From contig NZ_JAAEDI010000030.1 in assembly GCF_018129025.1 (NCBI RefSeq), positions 1 to 64,000 on the forward strand: 64,000 nucleotides of DNA, given 5' to 3'. This stretch comes from Neoroseomonas terrae (GTDB lineage Bacteria > Pseudomonadota > Alphaproteobacteria > Acetobacterales > Acetobacteraceae). The notes beneath the pieces were generated by a model. The model did not search any database. It saw only the letters and a list, made by a program, of their open reading frames with translations, and was not told the origin of the DNA. The position numbers and the translations under genes were made by a program. Shown piece after piece: positions 32,483 to 41,728 of the stretch. Position 1 is the first letter of the stretch. Every line of letters begins with the position of its first letter.

Positions 32483-33267
32483 GGCGCGTCGTCGGCCTCG
32501 ATGACCGGCCGCCTGCCGCGACGCTGCAGCCAGGCCATGCCGACCAGGTCGAACAGGCTGACCAGCAGCCGGTCCAGCGTTCCGTAGTTCGACACGCCGC
32601 GCACCCGGGGCCGATGGTTCACCGGCTCGCTCACCACGGCGCCGCCCTGGCGCAGCGTCAGCGCCGGCAGGAAGCGGTGCATGTGGTCGAAATGCGGGAG
32701 GTCGAGGAAAAGGTCGCGCGGAAACACCTTCAGCCCGCAGCCGGTATCCGGCGTCCTGTCCCGCAGCAGGCGGGACCGCACCGCGTTGGCGATACGGCTG
32801 GAATACCGCTTCACCCCGCTGTCGCGCCGGTTCACGCGATGCCCCGCGACCATGGTGCGGCGGCCGGCGGCTGCCTCCGCTTCGGCGCGGGCGAGCAGGC
32901 GGGGGATGTCGGCAGGGTCGTTCTGCCCATCCCCGTCCAGGGTCGCGATCCAGCGGCCGCGCGCCGCCTTCACCCCGGTGATGACAGCCGCCGACTGCCC
33001 GCAGGACGCGCCGTGGCGGATGGCGCGCAGCGGCGCACCGCCGGCCCGCGCCTCGCGCAGCGCCGCTGGCGTGCCATCGGTCGATCCGTCGTCGACGTAG
33101 ACGATCTCATGCGGCACCGCGGCGAGCGCAGCCTCGATCTCGGCCACCAGCGGGGCGATGTTCGGCGCCTCGTTGCGGACGGGGATCACGACGGACAGGA
33201 CGGGTGGCGCGGCAGCGTCCGGTCCCGTCGGCGCGGGCCCGGATGCGGCGCGGTGCTCGGGAACCAT
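32479..33267 (-). CDS. GT2-family glycosyltransferase (dolichyl-phosphate mannosyltransferase-like)
   Basis: 262 aa from the ATG at 33267. GT-A motifs: LSVVIPVRNEAPNIAPLVAEIEAAL, VYVDDGSTDGTPAALREA, ATLDGDGQNDPADIPRLL and MVAGHRVNRRDSGVKRYSSRIANAVRSRLL, then DTGCGLKVFPRDLFLDLPHFDHMHRFLPAL. The pattern is that of enzymes moving a sugar from a nucleotide to polyprenyl phosphate. It lacks the C-terminal membrane helices of some relatives. Coupled to the VTT protein gene downstream. An in-frame ATG 24 bp upstream is possible but less likely. Confidence 0.88.
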   Translation of the reverse strand: MVPEHRAASGPAPTGPDAAAPPVLSVVIPVRNEAPNIAPLVAEIEAALAAVPHEIVYVDDGSTDGTPAALREARAGGAPLRAIRHGASCGQSAAVITGVKAARGRWIATLDGDGQNDPADIPRLLARAEAEAAAGRRTMVAGHRVNRRDSGVKRYSSRIANAVRSRLLRDRTPDTGCGLKVFPRDLFLDLPHFDHMHRFLPALTLRQGGAVVSEPVNHRPRVRGVSNYGTLDRLLVSLFDLVGMAWLQRRGRRPVIEADDAP

Positions 33268-33346
33268 GGCGCGGCGGTAGCAGCACCGCACCGCCCCCGC
33301 AAGCAGGCCCCGTGCAGGCGCGCCGCCACTGGCCTATATCGCCCCC

Positions 33347-34447
33347 ATGCCTTTCGATTCACGAGACCCGGCCGACACTTCCGCCCGCGACCGCCGTGCC
33401 GTCGCCCGATGGCTGCTGTTTGTGGCGGGGCTGGTCTGGGTGATGGTGGTGATCGGCGGCGCAACCCGGCTGACCGGGTCCGGCCTGTCCATCATGGAAT
33501 GGGCGCCCATCACCGGCATGCTGCCGCCGATGTCGGACGCCGAATGGACCCGCCTTTACGAGCTGTACCGCACCATCCCCCAGTACCAGCTGGTCAACCA
33601 GGGCTTCGGGCTGGAGGGATTCAAGGAAATCTTCTGGCTGGAATGGATCCACCGCTTCTGGGGCCGGCTGATCGGCATCGCCTACGTAGCGGGCCTGGCC
33701 TGGTTCTGGCTGCGCGGGAAGGTGCCGGCAGGGTATCGCGGGCGGCTGCTGCTGCTCCTTGTCCTCGGCGGGCTGCAGGGCGCGGTCGGCTGGTTCATGG
33801 TCGCCTCGGGCTTCGAGGCCGATCGGACGGCCGTCTCCCCGTATCGCCTTGTGATCCACCTGGGGCTGGCGTTCCTGCTGTTCGGCGTGCTGCTCTGGAC
33901 GGCGATGACGCTGCTTCGCCCTCAGCCGGACTCCGTGGCCGTGCCGCGCGCGCTGCGCCCGCTGGTGCACGCCGCCGCCGGCCTCGCCGTGCTGGCGATG
34001 CTGGCGGGCGGTTTCGTCGCGGGCATCCGCGCGGGGCTCGACTACAACACCTTCCCCCTGATGGAAGGCCGCCTCGTGCCACGCGGCTACTGGATGCTGG
34101 AACCGGCCTGGGCGAATTTCACCGCCAACATCGCGGCGGTGCAGTTCAATCATCGCCTGCTCGCCACGGTGACGCTGGCGGTCGCGATCTGGGCGGCGGT
34201 GGTCGCGGTCCGCCACCTGCCCCGCGGCCGGGTGCGCGGCGCCGTGACAGGCTTCGCGATCGCCATCGCGCTGCAATATGCCGTCGGCATCGTGACGCTG
34301 CTGTTGGTCGTGCCGCCATGGCTCGGCACCTTGCATCAGGGCGTGGCGGTGCTGGTGCTGACGGGCGCGCTGCTGGCCCTTCATGCGCTGCGCCGTCCCG
34401 CTCCCGGCACGGCCGGCCTGTCTCCCCCGGCGGCCGTCGGCGGGTGA
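33347..34447 (+). CDS. ctaA: Heme A synthase (COX15/CtaA family)
   Basis: 366 aa, eight helices. VVIGGATRLTGSGLSIMEWAPITGMLPPMSDAEW, EFKEI-like block FKEIFWLEWIHRFWGRLIG (heme-binding His), QGAVGWFMVASGF, VIHLGLAFLLFG, AGIRAGLDYNTFPLMEGRLVP, NIAAVQFNHRLLA and LGTLHQGVAVLVL, with the four conserved histidines, identify the alphaproteobacterial/mitochondrial type. It oxidises heme O to heme A for cytochrome oxidase in the inner membrane. No oxidase genes are in the window. It overlaps the sensor-kinase gene by 4 bp (GTGA). Confidence 0.95.
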   Translation: MPFDSRDPADTSARDRRAVARWLLFVAGLVWVMVVIGGATRLTGSGLSIMEWAPITGMLPPMSDAEWTRLYELYRTIPQYQLVNQGFGLEGFKEIFWLEWIHRFWGRLIGIAYVAGLAWFWLRGKVPAGYRGRLLLLLVLGGLQGAVGWFMVASGFEADRTAVSPYRLVIHLGLAFLLFGVLLWTAMTLLRPQPDSVAVPRALRPLVHAAAGLAVLAMLAGGFVAGIRAGLDYNTFPLMEGRLVPRGYWMLEPAWANFTANIAAVQFNHRLLATVTLAVAIWAAVVAVRHLPRGRVRGAVTGFAIAIALQYAVGIVTLLLVVPPWLGTLHQGVAVLVLTGALLALHALRRPAPGTAGLSPPAAVGG

Positions 34448-37400
34448 CCCGCGACGACGCCGCGTTACGGGCCCTGGAGGCGCTGCCTCATGCGGTCATG
34501 GTGATCGATGAGGCCAGCCGACTGGTGGTCGCCAACGCGGCGTTTTGGAGCGAAGCCGGCGCTCAGCCCGACCGCTTCCCGCCCGGCACGCCGCTGCGCG
34601 ACATGCTGCGGCTGCTCGCCTTTCGCGGCATGCTCGGCGCGGGGGACCCGGCGGCGCTGGCCGAGGAAGCCCTCGCAGCGGACCGGAGCGTACCGCATCT
34701 GCGGCACCTGCGCAGCGCCGACGGCGCCCGGCTGTCGGAGGTCGCGAGCCTGCCCCTGCCTGGCGGCGGCTTCGTGCTGTGCTCGGTCGACATCACCGCC
34801 CTGCATCGGGCGGAGGCCACCGCGCGCAGCCGCGCAGCGCTGCTCGAACATGTGCTGAGCAGCCAGCGCGGGGGGATCGCGCTGTTCGACACAGCCGGGC
34901 GGCTGGTGCTGCACAACCCGGCCTATCTCCGACATTCCGGCGCGACGCCGGAGATGCTGGCCGGCCACCCCACGCTGAACGAGATCGTCACGGCGTTGGC
35001 ACAGGCCGGCGAATTCACCGCCAACGCCGACCGCGACTATGTCCGGGCGCTGCTCGACGGCGACCCTTCCCGCGCGCGGCGCGGCCAGCGCGAGAAGCGG
35101 GACGGCACCGTCGTGCGCTTCCACAGCACGCCGGAGGTGAATGGCGGCTTCCTGGTCGAGAGCGACGACGTGACCGACCTTCGCCGGGCGGAGGATGAGG
35201 CGAGGCGCCGCGCCGCCCTGCTGAACGGCGTGCTGGAGGCGCTGCCGCACGGCATTTGCGTCTGGACCGCGGAACGCCGCGTGGCGCTGTTCAACGATGC
35301 CTATCAGCGCCTGATGGATGGCGCGCCGCTGCAGGTGGGCGACACGCTGCACGACGTGATCACCCGCCGGGCGACGGCCGGCGAATACGGATCCGGGGAG
35401 GCCGAGGCCATCTACCGGCGCGAGATGGGGCGCGACCTCTCCCGCCCTCAGCAGCGGCAACGCCAGCGCCCGGATGGCACCGCGCTCGCCATCCGCACGG
35501 CGCCGCTGCCGGACGGCGGACACATCTCGGTCGTCACAGACATCACCGCGCTGTGGCGGGCCGAGGAGGAGGCACGGCGGCGGGCCGAACTGCTGGAGAC
35601 GGCGATGGGCGCCATCCGGCACGGCATCGTCATCTGCGGGCCGGATCAGCGGATCCTCGCGGCCAACCAGCTTGCCCGCACCCTCGTGGGCCACGCACCG
35701 GATGAGGTACTGGTCGGCCGCACCGTCGAGGACGTGATCGAGCAGCTGCACCGCCAGGGCAGGTACGGTCCCGAGCCGATGGCGACGGACGCCGTGCGGA
35801 TGGCCCTCTCGCTCGACCGCAGCAAGGCCCATGTCTACCAGCGCACGACGCCCGAGGGGCGGGTGCTCGACGTCGCCTCGGACCCCACGCCCGATGGCGG
35901 CTTCGTCATCACCCATTCGGACATCACCGCCCTGGTCCAGGCGGAGGACGAGGCGCGGCACCGCGCGGGGGTGCTGGAGGCGGCCATGGCCTCGATGCGT
36001 CATGGCTTGGTCATCTACGGCCCCGATCGGCGCGTGGTGGTGGCGAACGAGCTTTCCGGCACGCTCGGCGGCCATCCACCCGACTCCATGCAGCCCGGAC
36101 GGCTGCTGGACGATGTTTTGCGCGACCTGCATGCCGCCAGTGCCTTCGGGCCCGAGCCGGGCGCGAGCGCGCTGCTCGCGGCGGGGCTGTCGCTCGACCG
36201 CAGCAAGCCCTACCGCACCGTGCGGGAGGTCGCGAACGGGCGGGTGCTCGAGATTTCCTCCGACCCCACGCCGGACGGCGGCTTCATCGTCACCCATTTC
36301 GACATCACCGCGCGCGCGCGGGCAGAAGCCGAGGCACGGCAGCGCGCCGCGATCCTGCACGTCATGCTCGAGAACATGCGCCATGGCATCGCGCTGTTCG
36401 ACGCCGAGAGCCGGCTGATCGCCTCGAACGGGCTCGCGGCATCGATGTGCGGCCTCCCGCCGGAACTGATGGCGCCTGGCACCACCCTCACCGAGATGCG
36501 GCGTCGGCAGACCGAGCTCGGCGAGTTCCGGATGCCGCAGGAGGACCTGCGCGCCGAGCCGCACCAGTGGGGCCGGCCCCTCGCCGCCCCCGAGCGCTAC
36601 GTGCGCCGCCGCCCGAACGGGCGGATCATCGAGGTGATGACCGACCGCACGCCGGATGGCGGCTACATCCGAAGCTATACGGACGTGACCGACGACCGCC
36701 ACGTGCGGGACGAGTTGGAACGCGCCCGCGCCGCCGCCGAGGCGGCGAGCGAAGCGAAGTCCCGCTTCCTCGCCACCATGAGCCACGAGCTGCGCACGCC
36801 GCTCTCCGCCGTGATCGGCTATGCAGAGGCGCTGCTCGCCGACCCGGCGCCGGACAGCATCGCCGAATACGCCGGGGCCATGCACCAGGCCGGGCGGCAC
36901 CTGCTGTCGCTGATCGACGACATCCTGGACGTGGCGCGCGCCGGCCGGGCGGAATCCGATGCGAAGCCGATGCCGGTCGAACCCGCGGCGCTGCTCGCCG
37001 GCATTGCCGGCACGATTCGTGAGGCCGCGGCGATCGGTGGGCTGACCGTGGAGCTCGGCGCCGAAGCCGGCCTGCCACGCGCGCTGTGCGACGAGCGGCG
37101 GCTGCGCCGCATCCTCCAGGTCCTGGCCGGGAATGCGGTGAAGTTCACGCCCGTCGGTGGCCAGGTGCGGCTGGAGGCTGCGCGGGCGGAGGACGCCGGG
37201 TTGGTGTTCCGCGTCGTCGATAGCGGGATCGGCATCGCGACCGAGGATATCCCCCGCGCTTTCGAACCCTTCACCCAGCTCGAGTCATCGCATGCCCGCC
37301 GCTATCCGGGGTCGGGGCTCGGGCTGCACCTCGCCCGGCTGCTCGCCGAGGCGATGGGGGCGAGCCTGACGCTCGACAGCCGGCCGGACAGCGGGACCAC

Positions 37401-37476
37401 CGCGACCCTTCGCCTGCCGCGCGGCATCACCATCTCTGACGAGGCCGCGCCCGATAGCAGCAGCGCCGTCCTTTGA
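34444..37476 (+). CDS. Soluble sensor histidine kinase with six PAS domains
   Basis: 1010 aa from GTG 34444, which overlaps the ctaA stop. Six PAS modules of the PAS_7 type are strung together, each opening with a line such as LEALPHAVMVID, SSQRGGIALFD, LEALPHGICVWT, GAIRHGIVICG, ASMRHGLVIYG, ENMRHGIALFD and closing with DITAL..AE.EAR. Modules 4 and 5 are close copies (both contain LSLDRSK and SDPTPDGGF). The phospho-acceptor is His781 in FLATMSHELRTPLSAVIGYAEAL; NAVKFTPVGGQV and GSGLGLHLARLLAEAMG mark the ATPase domain. No membrane helix and no receiver domain. Cytoplasmic signal and partner regulator unknown; the operon with ctaA hints at a redox or respiratory cue. Confidence 0.9.
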   Translation: MTRDDAALRALEALPHAVMVIDEASRLVVANAAFWSEAGAQPDRFPPGTPLRDMLRLLAFRGMLGAGDPAALAEEALAADRSVPHLRHLRSADGARLSEVASLPLPGGGFVLCSVDITALHRAEATARSRAALLEHVLSSQRGGIALFDTAGRLVLHNPAYLRHSGATPEMLAGHPTLNEIVTALAQAGEFTANADRDYVRALLDGDPSRARRGQREKRDGTVVRFHSTPEVNGGFLVESDDVTDLRRAEDEARRRAALLNGVLEALPHGICVWTAERRVALFNDAYQRLMDGAPLQVGDTLHDVITRRATAGEYGSGEAEAIYRREMGRDLSRPQQRQRQRPDGTALAIRTAPLPDGGHISVVTDITALWRAEEEARRRAELLETAMGAIRHGIVICGPDQRILAANQLARTLVGHAPDEVLVGRTVEDVIEQLHRQGRYGPEPMATDAVRMALSLDRSKAHVYQRTTPEGRVLDVASDPTPDGGFVITHSDITALVQAEDEARHRAGVLEAAMASMRHGLVIYGPDRRVVVANELSGTLGGHPPDSMQPGRLLDDVLRDLHAASAFGPEPGASALLAAGLSLDRSKPYRTVREVANGRVLEISSDPTPDGGFIVTHFDITARARAEAEARQRAAILHVMLENMRHGIALFDAESRLIASNGLAASMCGLPPELMAPGTTLTEMRRRQTELGEFRMPQEDLRAEPHQWGRPLAAPERYVRRRPNGRIIEVMTDRTPDGGYIRSYTDVTDDRHVRDELERARAAAEAASEAKSRFLATMSHELRTPLSAVIGYAEALLADPAPDSIAEYAGAMHQAGRHLLSLIDDILDVARAGRAESDAKPMPVEPAALLAGIAGTIREAAAIGGLTVELGAEAGLPRALCDERRLRRILQVLAGNAVKFTPVGGQVRLEAARAEDAGLVFRVVDSGIGIATEDIPRAFEPFTQLESSHARRYPGSGLGLHLARLLAEAMGASLTLDSRPDSGTTATLRLPRGITISDEAAPDSSSAVL

Positions 37477-37611
37477 AGTTCGGCTCATCGCCGCGCATCG
37501 GGCCGGCAGCGCATGGCGCGGACGCCACGCACGCGGATGCGGGCGCCGGCGCGTGAGGCACACCGAAGCGACCGTTGGCCATAAGTTCGGCCACCGGCAT
37601 GAGGAGGCGAC

Positions 37612-39042
37612 ATGACCGCCCTTGCCACCACCGACGCCCTGTTCTTCGACCTGCTCGACCGCGACGCCGCCGAGGCCCGCCTGCGCGACGCGACCGAAGG
37701 CTGCGAGGATGGCGAGCTGTTCCTGGAGTATCGGGAGAGCGAGGCGATCTCGATCGATGACGGGCGCATCCGCTCGGCCTCCTATGATGCGACGCGCGGC
37801 TTCGGCCTGCGTGCCGTCAGCGGCGAGGCGGCCGGCTATGCCCATGCGGGCGAGTTGTCGGATGAGGCGCTGGCACGCGCGGCGGAGACAGTGAAGGCGG
37901 TGCGGCAGGGCCGGTCGGGCGTGATCGAGGCCGGGCCGCGAGCAACCAACGCGCGGCTCTATTCCGATGCGAACCCGCTCACGCAGATGGATTTCGCGGC
38001 GAAGACCGCGCTGCTGCAGGAAATCGACGCCTTCGCCCGCGCCCGCGACCCGCGGGTGAAGCAGGTGATGGCATCGATCACCGGGGAATGGCAGGCGGTG
38101 CAGATCATCCGCCCCGATGGCCAGCGCGTGGCCGATCTGCGGCCGCTGGTGCGCGTTAGCATCTCGGTCGTCGTGGAACAGGATGGGCGGCGCGAGACGG
38201 GGTCCTTCGGCACCGGCGGGCGTTTCGAGTATGCGCGCGTGCTGACGGAGGAGGGCTGGAAGGCCGGGGTGGAGGAGGCGCTGCGCCAGGCGCTGGTGAA
38301 CCTCGACAGCGTGCCGGCGCCGGCGGGTGAGATGGAGGTGGTGCTCGGACCCGGCTGGCCCGGCATCCTGCTGCATGAGGCGATCGGCCACGGGCTCGAA
38401 GGCGACTTCAACCGCAAGAAGACCTCGGCCTTCGCCGGGTTGCTAGGGCAGCGCATCGCCTCGCCCGGCGTGACAGTGATCGATGACGGCACGATCCCCG
38501 ACCGCCGCGGCTCCCTGACCGTGGATGACGAGGGCACGCCGACCAATCGCACCGTGCTGATCGAGGACGGCATCCTGACCGGCTTCCTGCAGGACCGGCA
38601 GAATGCGCGGCTGATGGGCGTCGCGCCGACCGGCAACGGCCGCCGGCAATCCTTCGCCCACATCCCGATGCCGCGCATGACCAACACCGTGATGCTGGGC
38701 GGCAGCCACGAGCCGGGCGAGGTGATCGCCTCGGTGAAGCGCGGACTCTACGCGGTGAATTTCGGCGGCGGGCAGGTGGATATCACCTCGGGCAAGTTCG
38801 TGTTCAGCGCGTCGGAGGCTTACCTCATCGAGGACGGGAAGCTCGGCGCGCCGGTGAAGGGGGCCACGCTGATCGGCAACGGGCCGGATGCGCTGACCAA
38901 GGTCGCGATGGTCGCGAATGACATGGCGCTCGACCCCGGCATCGGCACCTGCGGCAAGCAGGGCCAGGGCGTGCCGGTCGGGGTGGGGCAGCCGACGCTG
39001 AAGATGACTGGCCTGACGGTGGGCGGCACGGCGGTGGGGTGA
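37612..39042 (+). CDS. tldD: Metalloprotease TldD
   Basis: 476 aa. GELFLEYRESEAISIDDGRIRSASYDATRGFGLRAVSGEAAGYAH at the N terminus; the zinc site HEAIGHGLEGD, followed by TSAFAGLLGQRIASPGVTVIDDGTIPDRRGSLTVDDEGTPTNRTVLIEDGILTGFLQDRQNARLMG and the C-terminal MVANDMALDPGIGTCGKQGQGVPVGVGQPTLKMTGLTVGG. TldD with TldE/PmbA trims unfolded or leader-bearing peptides in the cytoplasm; TldE is not in the window. A GAGGAGG site lies upstream of the ATG. Confidence 0.95.
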   Translation: MTALATTDALFFDLLDRDAAEARLRDATEGCEDGELFLEYRESEAISIDDGRIRSASYDATRGFGLRAVSGEAAGYAHAGELSDEALARAAETVKAVRQGRSGVIEAGPRATNARLYSDANPLTQMDFAAKTALLQEIDAFARARDPRVKQVMASITGEWQAVQIIRPDGQRVADLRPLVRVSISVVVEQDGRRETGSFGTGGRFEYARVLTEEGWKAGVEEALRQALVNLDSVPAPAGEMEVVLGPGWPGILLHEAIGHGLEGDFNRKKTSAFAGLLGQRIASPGVTVIDDGTIPDRRGSLTVDDEGTPTNRTVLIEDGILTGFLQDRQNARLMGVAPTGNGRRQSFAHIPMPRMTNTVMLGGSHEPGEVIASVKRGLYAVNFGGGQVDITSGKFVFSASEAYLIEDGKLGAPVKGATLIGNGPDALTKVAMVANDMALDPGIGTCGKQGQGVPVGVGQPTLKMTGLTVGGTAVG

Positions 39043-39087
39043 AGCACTTCGTCGCCGCCGTCCGGCGACGTCAGCCAGGGTGAGGAT

Positions 39088-39345
39088 ATGACCCAGATCC
39101 CGGATGCGCCCGAGGAAGAACTCCGCCGCGAGGCCGAACGGCAGCAAGGCGGCACGGTCGGCGACGTCCTCGACGCCACCGGGACGGTGCTCGACCTGGG
39201 CATCACGGCCGTCGAGATCGTCGCGTCCAGCGCTGGCCAGGCCGCCATCGGCGCCGCGAGCGCGGCGGTGGAAGGCACGGTGACGGTCGCAACGGTGTCG
39301 CTCGAGGTCGTCGGCAGCGTGCTGGGCGGCTTGACGGATCTCTGA
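39088..39345 (+). CDS. Small protein of unknown function
   Basis: 85 aa. A charged N terminus (PDAPEEELRREAERQQGG) is followed by an Ala/Val/Gly-rich helix-forming tail (ITAVEIVASSAGQAAIGAASAAVEGTVTVATVSLEVVGSVLGGL). AGGGTGAGGAT precedes the ATG and codon use resembles the neighbours, so it is probably real. The hydrophobic tail could associate with a membrane. No family is recognised. It follows tldD by 45 bp on the same strand. Confidence 0.6.
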   Translation: MTQIPDAPEEELRREAERQQGGTVGDVLDATGTVLDLGITAVEIVASSAGQAAIGAASAAVEGTVTVATVSLEVVGSVLGGLTDL

Positions 39346-39500
39346 AGGCGGACGGCGGGGCATTGCGTCGGCCGCTGGACGGCGCGGGTTTGCACCACAG
39401 GCGCTGAAGGGGGCGGGGCCCCTCGCCCGGGCCGACCCACCACAGGCGAGAGGCTTATCCGCCTTGGCGTGCGTCGATCCTCGCCCGAGGATGGGCGCCG

Positions 39501-40664
39501 ATGTCCATTGCCGCCAACCGCGCCCTGACCGTCGCCGTGCTCGGGACGACGCAGACCCTGTCCTGGGCGTCTTCCTACTATCTGCCGGCCATCCTCGCGA
39601 CGCCTATCGCGGCCGAGTTCGACCTGTCGCGGGCCACGATCTTCGGCATCTTCTCGCTGGCGCTGCTGCTGACGGCGGTGCTCGGCCCGGCGGCCGGGCG
39701 GGCGATCGACCAGCGTGGCGGGCGGGACGTGCTCGCCGTATCGAATCTCGTCTTCGCGGCCGGGTTGGTGATGATGGGCCTCGCGCCCGGCCCTCTGGTG
39801 TTCGGCCTGGCCTGGGCGGTGATGGGCGTCGCGATGGCGATGGGCCTGTATGACGCCGCCTTCGCGACCCTGGCCGGACTGTATGGGAAGGAGGCACGCA
39901 ACAGCATCACCGGCATCACGCTGATCGCCGGCTTCGCCAGCACGGTCGGGTGGCCGGCCTCGGCTCTGATGGAGGCGGAATGGGGCTGGCGCGGCACCTG
40001 CTTCGGCTGGGCGGCGTTGCAGGTCCTGGTCGGCCTGCCGCTGAACCGGCTGCTGTTGCCGCCCGTGCCGCCGCCCGCGAAGGCCGCCGCCGCTGCCGAG
40101 GCCGCCGGCGGGCCGGAACCGCGCTTCGCGGACATGGCGCTGCTCGCCTTCGTGCTGGCGGCGGCGGGCTTCAGCGCCTCCGCGCTCGGCGCGCATCTGC
40201 CAGGGCTGCTGCAGGCGGCGGGCGCGACGGCGGCGGCGGCGGTGGCAGCCGGTGCGTTGCTCGGCCCGGCGCAGGTCGGCGCGCGGATCCTGGAGTTCGG
40301 CTTGCTGCGCAACATCAACCCGATGGTCTCGGCCCGCATCGCGGTACTGGCGCATCCGCTGGCGGTGGCGGTGCTGCTGGCGGGCGGCGCGCCTGTCGCC
40401 GCGGTCTTCGTGCTGATCCACGGCGCCGGCAACGGCATGCTGACGATCACCCGCGGCACCCTGCCGCTCGCCCTGTTCGGGCCGGTCGGCTACGGACGGC
40501 GGCAGGGGCTGATCACCGCACCCGCGCGCGCCACCCAGGCCTTCGCGCCGTATTTCTTCGGCCTGCTGGTGGACGCCTATGGCGCGGGATCGTTGCTGCT
40601 GACAGCGGCGCTCGGCCTCGCCGCACTCGCCGCGCTGTTCGTGCTGAAGGCGAGGCCCGCCTGA
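39501..40664 (+). CDS. Major facilitator superfamily transporter
   Basis: 387 aa, twelve hydrophobic helices. LGTTQTLSWASSYYLPAILATPIAAEFDLSRATIFGIFSLALLLTAVLGPAAGRAIDQRGGRDV gives helices 1-2 and the loop 2-3 motif; YGKEARNSITGITLIAGFASTVGWPASALME is a central block. The loop after helix 6 is Ala/Pro-rich. It resembles uncharacterised alphaproteobacterial carriers; substrate unknown. Convergent with the M35-like peptidase gene across repeat E7. Confidence 0.85.
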   Translation: MSIAANRALTVAVLGTTQTLSWASSYYLPAILATPIAAEFDLSRATIFGIFSLALLLTAVLGPAAGRAIDQRGGRDVLAVSNLVFAAGLVMMGLAPGPLVFGLAWAVMGVAMAMGLYDAAFATLAGLYGKEARNSITGITLIAGFASTVGWPASALMEAEWGWRGTCFGWAALQVLVGLPLNRLLLPPVPPPAKAAAAAEAAGGPEPRFADMALLAFVLAAAGFSASALGAHLPGLLQAAGATAAAAVAAGALLGPAQVGARILEFGLLRNINPMVSARIAVLAHPLAVAVLLAGGAPVAAVFVLIHGAGNGMLTITRGTLPLALFGPVGYGRRQGLITAPARATQAFAPYFFGLLVDAYGAGSLLLTAALGLAALAALFVLKARPA

Positions 40665-40756
40665 GGCCGGCGGACGCCGCACCACCAGCGGACCGCGATG
40701 CGGCCTTGAGGACGCAAGAGCTCGCCTGGTGCCCCGATACTTTCGTTGTCGCCGTT

Positions 40757-40975
40757 GGAGGGGCTTTGCCCCTCCAAGCCTCCCCAGCAAAGGCCGAAAG
40801 GCCTTTGCAGACCTCCTCTTGGCGCCGGCGACACGGGCAAGAACGATGCCGGAACCCGCTCTCGCGCACGAAGCGACTTGGAGGGACAACGAGTCCACTG
40901 TGCCCGGCATCAACAGATTGCGGTCCAGGGGGTCCAACCCCCTGGCGGGGTGGTCCGGAGGGGCAGAGCCCCTCC
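40757..40975. repeat. Structured repeat element E7
   Basis: A 219-bp copy with mixed arms, like E5 and E9: left hairpins at 40757-40775 and 40787-40808 (AAAGGCC core with loop GAAA), right hairpins at 40925-40945 (CCAGGGGGT/ACCCCCTGG) and 40957-40975. It also shares inner sequence with E5 and E9 (the CGCACGAAGC and CAACAGATTGCGGT stretches). Between convergent genes. Confidence 0.9.
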
Positions 40976-41022
40976 GCTCTCCATTGGCGGACGTAGCGCG
41001 TCGATCAGGAAGCCGCGCGCCC

Positions 41023-41682
41023 TCAGCGCGGCAGCGATTCGACGAAATACTCGTAGTTGTCCGCGTTCTCGGCGGCCTGGCCGGGGTTCTCTTTGGCCAG
41101 GCGCAGCGCGCCGGTGGGCCGGTAGACATGGTCGCGCGTATTGGCCGCGATGTGCGACGCCTCGTGGATCAGGATGCCCCAGCGCGCATCCATCCCGTCC
41201 ATGCGGGCGCGGAAATAGGGTGCGCAAAGGCCCAACACGAGGTCCCGCTCCCGCGCATAGGCGAAGCGGCCGCCCGGGCAGCCGGCGGGGTCGTTGCAGC
41301 GCAGGTCGAGCGCCTCGAACGCCTCAAGCCGCGCGAGCGTCAGGTCCAGCGTGATGCGGATGGTCTTGCGCGGCGCATTGCCGAACCAGCGGGTGATGTG
41401 CGCGTTGTCGGGGTCCTCGCGCACCATCCGGATCGCCTCGGCAAGGCGCGTCCGCGCCTCGGCCAGCGCGTCGTCGATCAGCTCGCGGTGGATGGGGGCG
41501 CAGACAGGGCCCGGGATCTCGGCGGCGGTCAGCACGGCCGGCGGCGGCTTCTCGGTGGGCAGCGGCACCTGCAGCACCTGCCGGTTCGGCTCCAGCGGCG
41601 GCGGCTTGTCGGTCGGCAACTCGGCGGGGCCGGCCGCCATCAGCAGGATCACGGCGGGCAGGAAGGAGATCACGCGCTTCAT
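41023..41682 (-). CDS. Secreted M35-like zinc peptidase (aspzincin fold)
   Basis: 219 aa from the ATG at 41682, with a signal peptide (MKRVISFLPAVILLMAAGPA). The zinc-binding HExxH is His173-Glu-Ala-Ser-His177 in GILIHEASHIAANTRDHVY, with Asp185 as the likely third ligand, followed by the family's end block ENADNYEYFVESL. This is the deuterolysin/lysine-endopeptidase (aspzincin) pattern, unusual among bacterial gene neighbourhoods like this. A Pro-rich stretch follows the signal. Longer in-frame starts upstream would hide the signal peptide. Substrate unknown. Confidence 0.72.
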   Translation of the reverse strand: MKRVISFLPAVILLMAAGPAELPTDKPPPLEPNRQVLQVPLPTEKPPPAVLTAAEIPGPVCAPIHRELIDDALAEARTRLAEAIRMVREDPDNAHITRWFGNAPRKTIRITLDLTLARLEAFEALDLRCNDPAGCPGGRFAYARERDLVLGLCAPYFRARMDGMDARWGILIHEASHIAANTRDHVYRPTGALRLAKENPGQAAENADNYEYFVESLPR

Positions 41683-41728
41683 CGCCTGTGATCCTGCCAC
41701 GCCGCGCCGGCGCTCGCGCCGAAACCCT

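Noticed and set aside
34465-36900. An 811-codon minus-strand frame opposite the PAS kinase
   Set aside because: Low-complexity His/Arg/Gly composition and exact overlap with a clear kinase gene; a G+C artefact. The same holds for other long antisense frames, for example 38820-41129 and 57070-59064.
39400-39450. GGGGGCGGGGCCCC-rich stretch before the MFS gene resembling a repeat arm
   Set aside because: No intact AAAGGCC or CCAGG hairpin can be made from it; at most a very decayed half-copy, not enough to call.
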